Assembly: GCF_040939455.1 (NCBI RefSeq) | Contig: NC_134108.1 | Location: 12,677,501-12,741,500, forward strand | DNA from: Microcebus murinus | Lineage: Eukaryota > Chordata > Mammalia > Primates > Cheirogaleidae | Reading direction: 5' to 3' | DNA: 64,000 nt | Shown: piece by piece, positions 34,302-48,714 of the stretch | Layout of the letters: each line of letters opens with the position of its first letter | Numbering within the stretch: the stretch's first letter is position 1 | Program-made: the position numbers and the translations under genes | The notes under the pieces: generated by a model | Databases searched by the model: none | Seen by the model: only the letters and a program-made list of their open reading frames with translations | Told to the model about the DNA's origin: nothing

Positions 34302-36939
34302 GAGGTGTGTTGTCTTGAAGCCCTTGCCTCTCTTGCTGGAAAAGCAGTCAGCAGCAAATGCCTATTTGTCCATTGAGGTAAACTGACCTTTTCAAGCAAT
34401 GTGCAATACCCCTTAGCTTTGAAAAGTATTCAATGTAGGAGGAATATGCTCCATATCGATAATGAAATCACCACAAATCAAATAAATGATCATGTTGCAT
34501 TCTCCAATCTAATTCACAATCCTTGCAATTTGCCTCTTTTTGCATCAAAAATCCAGGCAACGGCCCACTAGGATACCTCTCAATTAGATAGTGTTGCCTG
34601 ATTGAGAATTATTTGTCCTGATTTAAATGCTAAAGAAATATATATTTTTATGATTTAAATGTTAAAAAATGTCATGAAAAAGTCATTACAGTGTATGTTA
34701 TCATGACTTTGTTTATAGTCTACATTCAATATAATTTTAGTGAAGACAAAATTTTAATGATGCTTTCCAACTCACATCAAGTGATTGCACTCAACTTGTC
34801 TTGAAGAGTTGCTGCTTTTCATTTTATTCAACGTTTAATATTAATTTAATATTATTCAACATTAATATATAGTTCTATAGCATCATTTAAAATTATTTAT
34901 CAAGAGTTTGTCAAACAGTGTGCAAAAACAAGATAAAAACATTTGGAAACAGATATTAAGGGGTTCTTTCTGCTCAGGTTTATAAGAGAGTAACAAATGA
35001 TTCAGGAGGAAAAAATGGGATAATTGAAGAAAGGGAGGATTTTCTTAAAGCAAATTAAAGGCAGTAAAATAGTGATGTTTTTCAAGTTATATTAGCATGG
35101 ATTAGTGGGAGGGAGGTAGAAGGTTTGAGCAATTTTAAAAGTCAATATATTAGGTATAAATTTATTGATAAGTAGCTATAACAACAGAAAGAGCAAATAT
35201 ATATCCATAAAATGTTTGACTGTCACTTTTTTATTTATAGTGATATATAATTATTGTGAACATTTTGAAAAGATGAAATTAAGCCAAAGAATATAATTAA
35301 TTTTTCTTAAACTGTGCAGTCAATATGTGCTGCAGCCAAATTCAAATTCAGATCTGTCCACCTCCATGATTTAGGCTTTTAGCCATAATTTTAAAAAATG
35401 TCTGCAGTCCCCAAGTCTATGGTAGATCTGGGGTATTATCTCTGGACATGGTTACCCCATTTGGCATCCATTTCTACAGAACCATGTTCCTTTCATCTCC
35501 TAAAGCAGCCAAAAAGAGATCCTAAAAATTTTGTGCAAGTTAATTATCAATTTAAATCACTTAAAACACTCATAGTGGCATTGGAAACTGCATGAAGTTC
35601 TGAAAGAGAGAAAATGTAAATTCCTATTGAACCAGGATTAGTTCACTTTAGTAATAAGATTGTGCTTTTAAAAAGCATATTTCATTAAAAGAGAAGTTAA
35701 CTTGCATAATCTGTTCAGCAAAAAAAAAAAAAGAAAATATTTTTACTTACTTTCTCTCCATGAGATATCTCTAACAATAAAAACAACTAAGAGGATCTTG
35801 GCATTAAGTACCCAATAAAAATTTTGTGATTAGAAAAGAGCCTACTAGAGATATGGAGAAATATTTAAGCATATTAATTAGTGTGTTCATTAATTCACAC
35901 CGGCTAAATATATAGGACCAACTCATTGATAACCTGGTCTTTTTGTTTTAACTGTATTAAGGTGAAATAATTCAATTACTATTCCAGCGCCCACCCCATG
36001 CATATCTATATACCATATTTCTATGAATAATGTATATATTCTCCATGTAGAACAATTAAATATTTCCACCATTTTCAATGCTACCCATTATTAGAAAACA
36101 AATTATACACACTATAATTTCCATTGCATAATCTATACAAGAGATAACATTTTGTACTGTTTCCATGTATGTAAATTTTGCCACTTCATGGAGACAGTGT
36201 TATTTCAGAATAAAGTTCTGTTAGCCATAATGACTAAAAATAAAAAAAGTATTCAAGTGCACCCAAATTACCCCATTCCATCCCCATAGATTACAGCCTC
36301 CAAAGAAGGCCTATTGGTTTGAAATTCCTAATCAAGGATCTGCCACAATCTATCAGCTAATGTCTCCTGCACGTCTTGTATCTCCAGGTCGAAAAGATAG
36401 TATCAATATTTCAACAATGGAAATAATAATCACAGATTTGTAAATCATTTATATAGTACGAAACATTCATGTGAAAACAATTGTGACTCAAATAACATTT
36501 TAAGTGTGTCCAAACTAATAAAAATATGTGTGCCATATAGTAGGACTGCTAGAGAAATTTTGGTTATCTAGCAGTCTATACTATGTGCTCGATAGACTAG
36601 TACTTGAAAACCTCATTCTGTGTCTCTGCTACTCCAAATACTGGGTTCAATGCTATTTTCTTTAAATTAATCAGGTTAACCAGACCAGAGTAAAGGATAC
36701 CAGTAAAAATAGAAACAATGCTACCTTAGAAACAATTTTTTTTCTGGGAGAAAATATAAAATAGCTAGGCAGTAGAGAAACTGACTTAAATTAAAAAACA
36801 AATGCATGGTGCCTGACATAAGTGAAAAGAGAAAGACTTTAACTTCCGCTTTATGAGAATAAAACATTGAAGCAGTAAATATGGTTTTTTTTCCACTTGG
36901 AGTTATAACTCTGCACTATATAAAAAAATGTTAGTGTAA
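34302..36939. other. Unassigned AT-rich sequence, 2.6 kb
   Basis: No gene or repeat family recognised. An A12 run lies at about 35720. Open frames are short and featureless. Confidence 0.4.
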
Positions 36940-38290
<1,351 letters not shown>

Positions 38291-38721
38291 GATAGTATTT
38301 ATTCATGTATTTATTTATTGTATAATTATAATCTAATTTCCATGAGAATAGAGTCCTTGACTTTGCTTACTGCCATATCTCCAGAGGATAGAAGGTTTCT
38401 AGTGCTTATTGATGTTTCATAAAATGTTACTGAATGAGGACATGAAAGAAGAAACTAAGGATATAGAGAATAAATTAAAAAGTAAATTGTCCTATGTTCA
38501 AGCAATACCCAAGACAGACTGGAAAGTGTAATGTGGAAGCAATCACACAACAATGGTGAGAAGAGTTGCCTGTTTATTTCGAAGTAAAACTGGAGCTGTA
38601 AATGTCAATGTATAAAGTAATCCAAGGTCATTAAGAATCAGTTAAAGATGTGTCTATTTTCTGTGGCCAATTAGGCAATAACCTCATTACAATTTTATAT
38701 AATAGTTATTTTTTGTCATGG
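38291..38721. other. Unassigned sequence
   Basis: No gene recognised. At about 38340-38435 the order 'catgagaatagagtccttgactttg...gaggatagaaggtttctagtgc...aaaatgttactgaatgag' suggests a decayed L2 3' end, plus strand. Confidence 0.4.
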
Positions 38722-39000
38722 CTGTAATAGAATAGCAGATTCTGGATAATTTATAAAGAAAGAAATTTATAAAGAATTTATAAGGAAATTTCTCCTGTGA
38801 GTTCTGGCGGGTAGGAAGTCTGAGAGCATGGCACTGGCATCTGGTGAGAACCTTCTTGCTGTGTCATGAAATGGCATCACAGGTCGAGATGGCAAAAGTG
38901 TGTGTGTCAATTCAAGTCTCTCTTTTCTTATAAAGTCACCAGTTCCTTCAGGGGGGCCCCAACTCCCATGAAATTTGGGAGACACATTCAAACCATAACA
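38722..39000 (-). mobile_element. Solitary MaLR LTR (MST/MLT1-like)
   Basis: Reverse-oriented ERVL-MaLR LTR. It runs from 'tgtaatagaatagcagattctggataatttataaagaaag' at the left to 'gggagacacattcaaaccataaca' at the right, which is the reverse complement of the usual LTR start. The sequence 'aatttataa(a)g' is locally repeated three times at 38748-38783. About a third of the LTR is deleted. The 110-codon minus-strand frame at 38767-39099 is this LTR read through and is not a gene. Confidence 0.75.
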
Positions 39001-39407
39001 AATACTTACACACATACACAAACACACACATATGATACCTACTTCAATCTGAAGAATTAGTAAAAAATTATTTGGGAACAAGCAGAATACCTCATTCATT
39101 TATCTTACGTGGTAGTTAAGGAAGGTTAGGTAATGAAATACAAAGCTGGTGACATCCTTACTGTGGCTATTTTATTACCTTTCATATCACAGTTTTGGTA
39201 AGAATGTTCTCTGTTTAGACATTTATTACACACATGAATATTAAATTATTTCCTCCACAGTACTGTTTTTTAAATAATAAATATGAGAATCTTATGATCT
39301 TTTCACCCCAATGTACTGAAAACCTCCATGCACTGTATCTCTCTGATACATAAAATTTTATAGAGATTTCCCACCACAGGATAAATTAGAGATAAACAAA
39401 AATCACC
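39001..39407. other. Unassigned, with a short (CA)n tract
   Basis: A (CA)n-like tract lies at 39007-39032. Otherwise nothing recognisable. Confidence 0.5.
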
Positions 39408-40112
39408 TGTATCAAGAAATCCCAAAACAACAAATGCTGGCGACGATGTGGAGAGACAGGAACACTCTTTACACTGCTGATGGGACTGCAAATTAGTGCA
39501 ACCTTTGTGGAAAAGAATTTGGAGATACCTCAAACAGCTAAAAATAGAAATACCATTCAACCCAGAAATAGCATTATTGGGCATATACCCAAAAAAGCAT
39601 AAGATTCTGTTATAAAGACATCTGCACCCGAATGTTTATGGCAGCGCAATTCACTATTGCAAGAAGGTGGAAACAACCCAAGTGCCCGTGAGATGACACA
39701 AGATCAGGAAAATGGGCTCCACATGTTCGCCATCAAATTGGTACTGACTGATTATCAATATGGTGCTCAAAGGGTGGTGGTGATCACCAGAAATTCGGGG
39801 CGTGGGGGGATAGACACAGATCTGAGGGATGTGGTGAACAGTGTGGAGAGGAAGGGCATACCTCTAACCCTTGCTAGGTGAAGGCAAAGTTATAGAATCT
39901 AACCAAAATGTTAAAAAAAAAATTTATCAGGTGTCGGGCAGGTGGGAGGGGCGAGGAGAGGATGGGTTTATATATATACATTATAAGTGCAATGTGCATT
40001 GTCAGAGGGATGGACACACTTGAAGCTCTGACTTGAGAGGGGAGGGAAGGCAAGAGCAATGTATGTAACCTGAACATTTGTACCCTTATATAATGCTGAA
40101 ATTAAAAACAAT
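39408..40112 (+). mobile_element. L1 3' end with long-form 3' UTR
   Basis: ORF2 C-terminal sequence (39420-39690, 'caacaaatgctggcgacgatg...caacccaagtgccc') has lost roughly 150 bases relative to the copy at 33479 and then rejoins L1 at 'catcaaattggtactgactg'. The 3' UTR is longer than in the copies at 24900 and 34020. It carries an extra block, 'gtggtggtgatcaccag...acctctaacccttgctaggtg...ccaaaatgttaaaaaaaaa' (39770-39930), before the shared G-rich region and the usual tail at 40065-40112. The extra block recurs at 51785. Confidence 0.8.
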
Positions 40113-40156
40113 GATATTCCATATAGTCTCATCTAATATAATTTAAAAATATTGGT

Positions 40157-40536
40157 TGCTACAGCCTCAATTGTGCCCCCCAAAATTCATATGCTGATGT
40201 CCCAACCCTTAGCATATCAGATTGTAACTATATTTGGAGATAAGGTCCTTAAAGAGTGATTAAGTTGAGTCCACCAGAGTGGGGCCCAAACCCAATATGA
40301 TGTGTGTCTTTACAAGAAAAGGAAGAGATGCCAAGGACTTGCACAGAGAAGGCCATGTGTGAACATAGTGAGAAGGCAGCCACCTGCAAGCCAGGAACAG
40401 AGGCCTCAGTAGAAACCAAGCCTGCAGCCACATTGATCTTAGACTTCCAGCCTCCAGAACTGTGAGAAATACATTTCTGCATTTAAGCCCCCCTATCCAT
40501 GGTATTTTGTTGTGGCAACCCTAGCAAACTAACACA
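40157..40536 (+). mobile_element. Solitary MLT1-type LTR
   Basis: Full-length-looking MLT1. It has the start 'tgctacagcctcaattgtgccccccaaaattcatatg', the middle block 'atatttggagataaggtccttaaagag', 'agaaggccatgtg', 'cttccagcctccagaactgtgag', and the end 'ggtattttgttgtggcaaccctagcaaactaacaca'. No internal sequence is attached. Confidence 0.85.
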
Positions 40537-41239
40537 TTACTCTTACCCATCTCACTAGTCTTCTCACTGAGCCTTTACACACTAGCAAGAGTAAATTACC
40601 TGTAGTTCTCTATACATATCATAATGTCTACTGGTTCCTCTGTCTGGGTTTCATTTCCCCATACATTTTTATATTTGGTGAAATTTTATTCACAATATTA
40701 GTATCACACCCTATTAAAAGGCTCCTTCGTGTCAATCTTTGTGCCAATGCTTCACTGTTTTCATCAAAATTGTATTGTGAATTGAGACTTAATGATAAAA
40801 CTAGTATCCAAATATTGTTAACATTTCTTGCAGAAAATTAACACACTTGATGTTTTATAAAATTCAAGTAAATACTTTAAAACACAAAACTGAGAAATAA
40901 TCACAAAGGCAAAGTCAAAGAACATATTTATTACTAATCATGAAATAATAAATACAAACATGGTTGAAAAATAATATGCTGTTATATATTAGTATGGTAA
41001 GAGGCATCTATAAATGTTAATGATTTTCATACTCAGTTAAGATTTTGTATTTTATAAAGGTAAAATGGATAAACCCTTTTGCCTAGTTTAATTCATTTTA
41101 ATTAAACGTGGACTTAATAGCTATCATCCATGCTTTCTTCTTATTTACTGTCTGTTCTGCTTCCCCTGCTCGAAAACTGAGTAGCCTGAATGTTTCTTCT
41201 CACCACTTCTACCATCCATCCTCCTTTTTGTTTTGGCTT
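40537..41239. other. Unassigned sequence
   Basis: Nothing firmly recognisable. Confidence 0.4.
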
Positions 41240-41860
41240 TGCTTTCTTTAAAATAATTTCTTATGAAAAATTTCAACCACCTACATAAGCATACAGTATA
41301 GTTTCATGAAATCCCATGAACCCAGCATCTCACTTCAACAGTTATCGAAGCATGGCAATTTCACTTCGTCTATGTCCTTACCAATTTCCCTCTGCCCACA
41401 AGTCATCTTAAAACCAACCCAAAAGATCATGTAATTACCTTCATAAATATTGTAATTTTAATTTCTGAAATATAAACCATTTTAAACATGAATTTAATAT
41501 CATTATTAAACATAAGAAATGACAATTCCATCATCAAATACCCAATAAATGATCAAATGTCCCCAGTTATTTCATAATTATTTTTAACAATTAGTATAAT
41601 CAGGATATACACAAGGCTCTTACATTGCATTTGGTCAAAATTTCTTGATATTATCCATGTATTTTATTCTACAGTTTCACTTTTCTTTTTCTTTAATCCT
41701 TAGAAAATATTTGTCAAAGAAATCAGGTCATTTGTTCAATAAATGTTCCCAAATTCCAGATTTTGTTGATTGTACTCTTAAGAAGTTAACATGTTCTTGG
41801 TCTCCTGCATTTTCTATAAATTATTAGATAGCTCTAGAGTTGACTGCATCTGAATAGTGT
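41240..41860 (+). mobile_element. Old LINE fragment (L1ME-grade)
   Basis: Colinear with a widespread old repeat. The blocks are 'aagcatacagtatag...tgaacccagcatctcacttcaacagttatcgaag', 'caaatgtccccagttatttcataat', 'cttacattgcatttggtc', 'aagaaatcaggtcatttgttc' and 'agattttgttgattg'. I assign it to old L1 3' sequence with moderate confidence. Confidence 0.5.
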
Positions 41861-43059
41861 ACACATATTGTATGATTATCTTTCTCTCTTTTTTTAATGA
41901 TATACTTCTAAATTTACTATATCAAACTAAAATAAAAATTACTATTTATTTCTTTTAGCCTTGATTTTAAAATGTCATTTCATCTGTTCTAAGATATTGT
42001 TTAAGATTGTTACTGTTTTTGATACCTCTGGTATATAAAGTTGCATAAATTTTCAGAGGTCTATTTCCAACCCTATGTTTCTCATGAGTCCTGCTCTTTT
42101 TAGTGTCTTTCAGAAATGCCACCTATTATTTTTGAGAGCATGGTATTTAATTTTTAATCCAAGCAATGAGCATTGCTCTAGTAATTGGGGAATTTAAAGC
42201 ATATATGATTTTTATTTGAACTTATATTTTTCTATCTTGTCCCATGCTATTTGTTTCTAGGCTTTTAATGCTATTCATTTAACAGATTTATTTTGCTATA
42301 CATAGTTTATAATTTGTCTTACCTGAATTTTTAGTTTGGAAGACAGTCTTCCAGTATTGGTATTAATGTCAATATTTAAAGTTTTGTAAATATTTTATAC
42401 TTTATTGATGTCAAGAATGAAATTATTTTTGTCTATTACACCTATGTTATGCAAGAAATTTGTGAAGGCACTTATTTGCTTCAATTCAATTCTTTTTTGT
42501 TGTTTTTTAGTGTTTTTTTTTTTTTGCTAATACAATTTTGGAACTTTAAAATAGTATTGCAGTAAGTTGTATTTTTAAATTTTAATTGCCATTAAAATGC
42601 ATTTTGCATTTTCAATGACTCTTATAAGAATATTAATTGTATATATTAAAATACATACCAATAATGACTATTCAATAATTTATATATTATATAATTTATA
42701 TACCACATATATTTATTTCAATAATAAACAATGCTTTTATTCAAATATTTTGTCATTATTTTTTAATTTATTTAATTTGCTATTTAATTGTAAGCAATTC
42801 TTTCAAAAACAAAATATTTTAAACCCAATTGTACCTTCCTCCTCATGGGACACTTCACAGTTTATATCAAAAGCATTCTGCAACTGATATATATAAATTG
42901 ATGTGTTCATTTCTGGTGCTGACATTAGAAAAAATTTTAGGAGTTGAATTTTCACAGAAAATAGGACAAAATGTGAAAAATCAGTGCAAATAGTAAATAA
43001 GCGTACTAAAAAATGGCCAGCTTTACTAATAATCAAATCAGCAAAATATGAATTTTTAT
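41861..43059. other. Unassigned, very AT-rich
   Basis: No gene or named repeat. T-runs at 42505-42528 and alternating A/T near 42680-42720. Frame 42597-42887 is low complexity (Ile/Tyr/Asn/Phe). Confidence 0.4.
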
Positions 43060-43510
43060 CTCAAGTTGGCAACTACTTAAATGCTAATATTGAATGGAGG
43101 CATGTATATAATTATATATACTTTCTTGCACACTACTAATGGGCATCTGTTATATAATTTTTGAAATATGATTGGGAATCTTGTTTCCAAGAGATTTTAA
43201 TATATTTAACCCCTTGATTCAGTAATCCAGAAACTTACTGTAAGAAAATTGTACTACGTTGCTATATTTGGGTGCTCATCAGATGCTATTTGTAATACCA
43301 AAGAGAGAAGACAGTACAAAGGATCAACAATTGGGAAGAGGTTAAATGAGTCATGCTATGCATATGAAATCAAATATGGCACATTATTAAAATTTTATAT
43401 TGAATAATATTTTATAACTTGGGTAAGAATAAACAATATAATGTTAAGTGAAAATACTGAATGTAAGATCAATATATAATGTGATCTTATGATAAAAAAT
43501 AGAAGGATCA
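43060..43510 (+). mobile_element. L1ME-grade ORF2/3' fragment
   Basis: Decayed 'gggaatcttgtttccaagagatttt', 'caacaattgggaagaggttaaatg', 'tggcacattattaaaattttatattg' and 'gtgaaaatactgaatgtaag' follow the order of the L1ME ORF2 end ('ggaaacaacc...gattaaataa...gttaagtgaaaaaagc'). Confidence 0.5.
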
Positions 43511-45859
43511 GCAAGTTTGTCAGATTTAAAGCACAGGTTCAAGATGTGGTTGAATTCATCTCCCTACCACCCTTATAAATAAAAATGAAAGAGTCATCAT
43601 ATCTTTTACAAACTGCTTTTTAATTTCCTGTGAGATACACTTCCATTTATACATGTTATAGAAAAATCTTCTCTGTGCTTCTTTCCCCCACTTCCTTCAG
43701 AGGCAATGATTACTCTTTAATACTTAAGACATTTTTATGTTTCCAAAACGTCTCTAGTGAGTTGATTTTTTTTTTTTCAGAGTCAGGATCCTTGGCGTTA
43801 TAATTCTGTCAACTTTTTATGATACAGCTTTAGTTTAGATTCCAATTTAGCCATCTTATGCAATTGTGCTTCATCTTCCTCTATTTATCATGACCCCAAA
43901 CTTCTCTTTATTTGATCCCTATTTTTCCTGTAACTTCAGAAGCCATAATATTTCTTTGGTCCTTTTGTTTTATTATTAATGTCTCTAAATGCTTATCTCC
44001 CACCTCTATTTAATATTTCCTTGCAATTTTTCATTCTCCTTCCATATGCTTCAATTGGAGTGGTATCTCCCGCAGCAAATATTTTTCTCCTCTAATACTA
44101 GTCTATTCTCTGTTTTGTTGCTATAGTTTCCTAAAATATAAATTTTTATCATCTTACTAATTTGGGTATTTTTATCAAATCTCCTCCACCCAATCTGCTT
44201 AGTTTAATCTGCAACAATCATTTATAATATGACCCTAAGCAATCATTAGGGAATCAACCCTTCTCATTCCTTCTCTCCTCCTACCACCATTGGCCCACCT
44301 CCCAGATGATCAATACTTCTTTCATACCAGACAATGTTTCTCAACTTTACCCTTTTCACTTTACCCTTTTCCCAGCACATTTCTGAGACTTCATGATTGC
44401 CATAATGTCAAACCTGTTTGTCTACTTAGCTAGAACATCACCATTCACTCCCTAATTAGTATCAAGGATAGCCAACTAATTCTCCAAGTTCCAATTAATG
44501 TTATCTCTTTGATAGACTCTTCACAATCTACCATAGGCAAAGAAGCTAGATTCTGTTTGTTCCCATGGCATCTTGCTTAGAATACTGTATTGAAAATTAT
44601 TTTTTTCTCCTTTCCTGACTCCAAAATAGAACAATAGGAAAAAATCATCTGAATCCATTTTCTGCTGATATTTCCAATCACAGTTCCTAATCAATTTGAC
44701 TATTTTGTGTGGACTGTTTGTACCACAAAATGTCTTGTTAACTAAGTCATTCTGCCTCCTCTATTCACCTCTTCATTCCTGTTGAGTATAAATTGAATCT
44801 TTACCCTTGGCCCTCTGGGTGGTATTACCAAAATAAATCCTCCCAGCAGTCCTTTTTATTTGTTTTTTAGTACTTTCTCCATAACAAATGCATTTTCCTG
44901 CTGATTAAATTGCATTGAACTTCTCCATACAAGATTTTTTTAATTAAGCTCAGCAAGAAAAAAATGAAGTAAATATCAGTGCAAAATAAAATGAACCTAC
45001 TGTGGTTACTAATTTCCTTTTAAATCAATATTTATATGATTTCCTGTCCATAGTAGAATTTGAAAATATTTTCTGCAAAATGCATGTTTCTTTCTCCCAA
45101 ATGGATGGATGGATGATGATATGTCAAGAAGTTTATATATGTGAGCAACAGAAAAATTTCAATACCTATAGTCAGAACTGTAATAAAGCTACTAATTATT
45201 TAGAGCTCTATGGATTATTTACATGTTGCTTTCAGTGCTTTAACTCTATGCTACTATTTACATTTTACTCTTCTATTTTTGCAATAGGATTTGATACAAT
45301 ATACTGTGTTTTCCCACTATAAAGTTCTATAAACGCTACAGAAGAAATGTTTAGGCTTTGGTAAATGACTGATTAACCCTCTTAACAATATTTACTTAGA
45401 TATGACTTTTCATTACCCTCGTTGTATCTGCTTATTATTATAATGCAAACATCCAGGTATGTCTCAAATTTAACCATCCAACTATAGGTTTAAATTCATA
45501 TGATTTTAAAGTGAGTTAAAAGATAATATGTTGAGATATTTAAGTAGATTTTTATATTTAATAGTCACTAAGTTACTACAAATGATCTAAAATTTACATT
45601 AACCCAATCTCAGTATATTTCTTATTGATTAAGAGCTCTTAAATGTGTCAAAAGATCCATTTGAGAAGAGTTGATGTTTGATTGATGACAATCTTTTGTG
45701 TTGAAATGATAGGATATCTATTCAAATGTATTTACACTCTGGCTAGCTTTTGGTTTGGTATCAGCTTGTAGATTAGATGTCTGTAAAGAGAATATGTTAG
45801 CATCTAAGGTGTTTTACTAGTCTATTAACTGTACTAAGCTAAGATTATATTTCCCAGAA
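43511..45859. other. Unassigned AT-rich sequence, 2.3 kb
   Basis: No gene or clear repeat. A 106-codon frame at 45002-45322 has no recognisable domain. Pyrimidine-rich sequence at 43850-44350 may be a decayed L2, but I cannot show it. Confidence 0.4.
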
Positions 45860-46345
45860 TCCCCTTGTATATATCATCTGTGTTGGAGTTGACCAAAATA
45901 AAAAAAAAAAATTGTTTGAGATTTGGAAAGCAGAAGTGACAATTCTATGGAACTCATCTTAAACTAGACTCAGAGAAAAACAAATGGAGGGGAGATTCCA
46001 GCCTGTCCCTGTTTTCCTTACTCTACTTCCAGCTCTCCTTCCTGGGCCTGCTACCTAGGGCCTGATAACTCACAGTGACCCCAGGCCCTTTTCCAGGTTT
46101 TCATCATATCTCCTTATGTTCCAACGCTGGCTATAGAAGGGATGGTGAGTGACTTTTCTCTAAATTTCTAATTCCCCTGAAAGGTCTTTGAAAACAAACA
46201 GAAAATCTTATTTTCAAGCTACTTCCACAACTGTGTGAAGTCCATACTTCACATAATGAAGTGTGTTCTCCTTCCCATAATGAACTCCTTGTTCTATAAT
46301 ACACATGGAGGTTCTGCTCTGGCAGAACACACACTGATACCACTA
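45860..46345 (+). mobile_element. Old LTR (ERVL/MaLR-like), 5' end unsure
   Basis: 'tatatttcccagaatccccttgtatat', 'ggaaagcagaagtgac', 'ccagctctccttcctgggcctgctacctagggcc' and, at the end, 'cacatggaggttctgctctggcagaacacacactga' resemble an old mammalian LTR. It is followed at 46356 by 'gaagttggtccaggggagcagaacc', which would be the start of the internal region. Confidence 0.45.
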
Positions 46346-48700
46346 TTAGTACCAGAAGTTGGTCCAGGGGAGCAGAACCTTAAGGATAGAAATGTGTGAT
46401 TATACTAGTTCTCTGATAGGATTACATTTAAAACATTAATGGCCCTATTGTCATTGGCTAAGACGCAAATACTGATCATCTACAACAAAGAGTGGCAAAA
46501 AGAGTAACTTTTATTGTATTATCACCTGTAATCACATGTTTACAGAAGGTGATGACTTGAGTGAAGAAGTATTTGCTACCAGAAAATCTTTTAGTGGAAA
46601 CTGAGGAGGGTAACAGAGTTGATTGTTTAATTCAAATGCATGGAGAACTTGGAGAAATAATATCATACGCTCAGACATTGAAATTCTAAGCTCAAGTTTT
46701 AAGTAGGGAACCAGGAAAATTTTATTACTACCCTAAAATAAATCCTTATTCCCTGTAGCTTCAGTATCCAGATTTATGAAGACTAAACCCTAATTCCTAA
46801 CTACAGATGCCTGAATTACTATGGAAACTCAATTCCCAATTTCACAGACTTTCTTATGTTAGAGTTAGGTCATGGTTTGGAAAGGCATTAGACTTGAAAA
46901 TTGGGATGAAGATTTCTGAGCAGATTGTGATGAAGTTGAAGACTTTGAACTCCTAAATTACTGAGCCTCGTTTTCCTGTAGAAGAGCCTTTATTCCCCTC
47001 TCAGAAGAGGTTATCCCTCCTTGTCTGAAAACTTTTCTGAAATTGCCTCCAACAAAGTAGGTGCTTTGCAGGGCATGGCTAATCCTCCACAGGTCCCCAA
47101 TCTCACCACCTCTCATTGTTTCTAGACCTATAACCAGCATCAATTTCCAATAGGCTTAGGAAATTTGGTAAAGTATGATCTGTGAGTAGTCACTTTATAC
47201 ATCAACAGAATTGCATGATTTTGCCAATTTATAACACAAACCTGGAGAATAAATATAGGAACATAATCTAACATGTAGGATCTGAGAAGAAGGAATATAA
47301 TGTTGGATCAGGTTAAATATATTAACATGAGTGCTAAGTGGAGATTCTGTATTCAGTGTGTTAGCTTGAATAGCTGCAAATGGCTCTACCAATATGTTTA
47401 ATTGGTGTACCGAAACCTCGACCCAAAGATAGCCCACACTGAGTCAACTTCAGGTTCCAGAATTTCGTTGGTATGCTCTAGAAGAGGATAATCAAAGGCT
47501 TAGAGATATTGAAATGCTGGGGTAGATTTTTTTAATGTAAGATCTCCTCACTCATACCCTAAGTATAAAAGTCCTGCAGACATTTCCTTCATCAATGCTT
47601 TGAGAAACACACTGATGAAATGTACCCCAGCAACTGTGAAGAGTTTGTGTTGGTTCTTCTCTGCAGTCCAGGAACAACGGTGAAAACTTTTGCTGTCTAA
47701 GTGGGCTCTCTCAATCTGCCAAGGATGATGAATTCCACAAATACCAGAGACCAGGTGGCAGCACTTAATTGCCAGAGACTAGGAACCACAATGGGTTGTA
47801 GATCCAAAGCAGTGTTCATAATGATTTGACTCATAGAGAACTTCGATGCTCTCTAACCGATCATAGGCAGCCCACTACAATCTTATTTGATTTGCATAAG
47901 TGGAAAGGTTTCAGATATAATGAATATAAGTCTGACCTGAATCTGCATAATAGAGGGTCATGACACATCAACCATTTTCCAGAGTTGCGCCATTTCATAG
48001 AGCCAGAACTCCCTGAAGAAAGGAAAACTCACTTTATGCCTAACGAAGAATGGAAGTGGGCTCATGACTTATGGAATTCACTCTTCTTACCAAGTTCACC
48101 ATCTCTATGAAAGAAATGGCTTTTTAGAATATCTGGATGACATTGTGAAGAGTAAATTATGGCACAAACTGGGGGATAACACCTGCAGGTCTGTGTTCTG
48201 ATGGTTTATACATGATGTTCTCTTATGCAGTGATGAATATACACTGCTGTTTCTTCCATAGCCAGAATGCTGGAGTCCTAATCAGGCCAATAAGGGGAAG
48301 AAAGGAAAGAAACAGCATACATATCAGAAAAGAAGAAATAAATCTGCCACTATTTGCAGATGGCATGATGTTCTACACAGAAAATCCCAAGGACTTCGAA
48401 AAAAACTCAATTTACTGCTTGACCTTCACTCACTCATGTGATTTCCATTGAAACCAGTTAAAAGGTTGAGAAAATGATCTACTATACAAAGATTTCTGCA
48501 AAGCTAAAGTTCCCTGCACTGAGCTGTACCTAGGAAACTCATTCTGCTGTAAAAGGAACTACTGTCTCCTGAAAGATGAATTGCTTATCTAAGTTCGATG
48601 GGTCAATGCCATCAGGCAACATAAAGCTGCTTAGTATTCAAATGATCTTTGACCCTTAGTGTACAATAAAGCTAAAGGTGACAAAAATTAATTGAGGCTG
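46346..48700 (+). mobile_element. Internal region of an ERVL/MaLR-like element, decayed
   Basis: The section around 47840-48240 ('aaccgatcataggcagcccactacaatc', 'gcataagtggaaagg', 'ttttccagagttgcgcc', 'gaagaatggaagtgggctcatgac') matches the 3' part of MaLR-type internal sequence as I recall it. Earlier parts are plausible but weaker. No open frame longer than 80 codons remains. An L1 ORF2 scrap sits at 48256-48425; the sequence after it (48426-48700) seems to continue the older element. Confidence 0.4.
48256..48425 (+). pseudogene. Scrap of L1 ORF2 reverse-transcriptase domain
   Basis: A roughly 50-residue piece of the L1 reverse transcriptase around its catalytic motif. It reads KEEINLPLFADGMMFY in frame (codons at about 48325-48378). 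The family motif F/YADD appears here as FADG, so the second catalytic Asp is lost (GGC at 48362-48364). No flanking L1 sequence is visible, so either a very short piece was inserted or the rest has decayed. Confidence 0.7.
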
Positions 48701-48714
48701 TGATGACCAGAGTT

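Noticed and set aside
39007..39032. (CA)n tract as a CRISPR-like or satellite array
   Set aside because: It is a short simple repeat without spacers; no array of any kind is present in the window.
38767..39099. 110-codon minus-strand frame
   Set aside because: It is a translation of a reversed MaLR LTR and the adjacent (CA)n tract.
45002..45322. 106-codon Cys/Phe/Tyr-rich frame
   Set aside because: Composition follows AT-rich DNA; no domain and no splice or promoter context.
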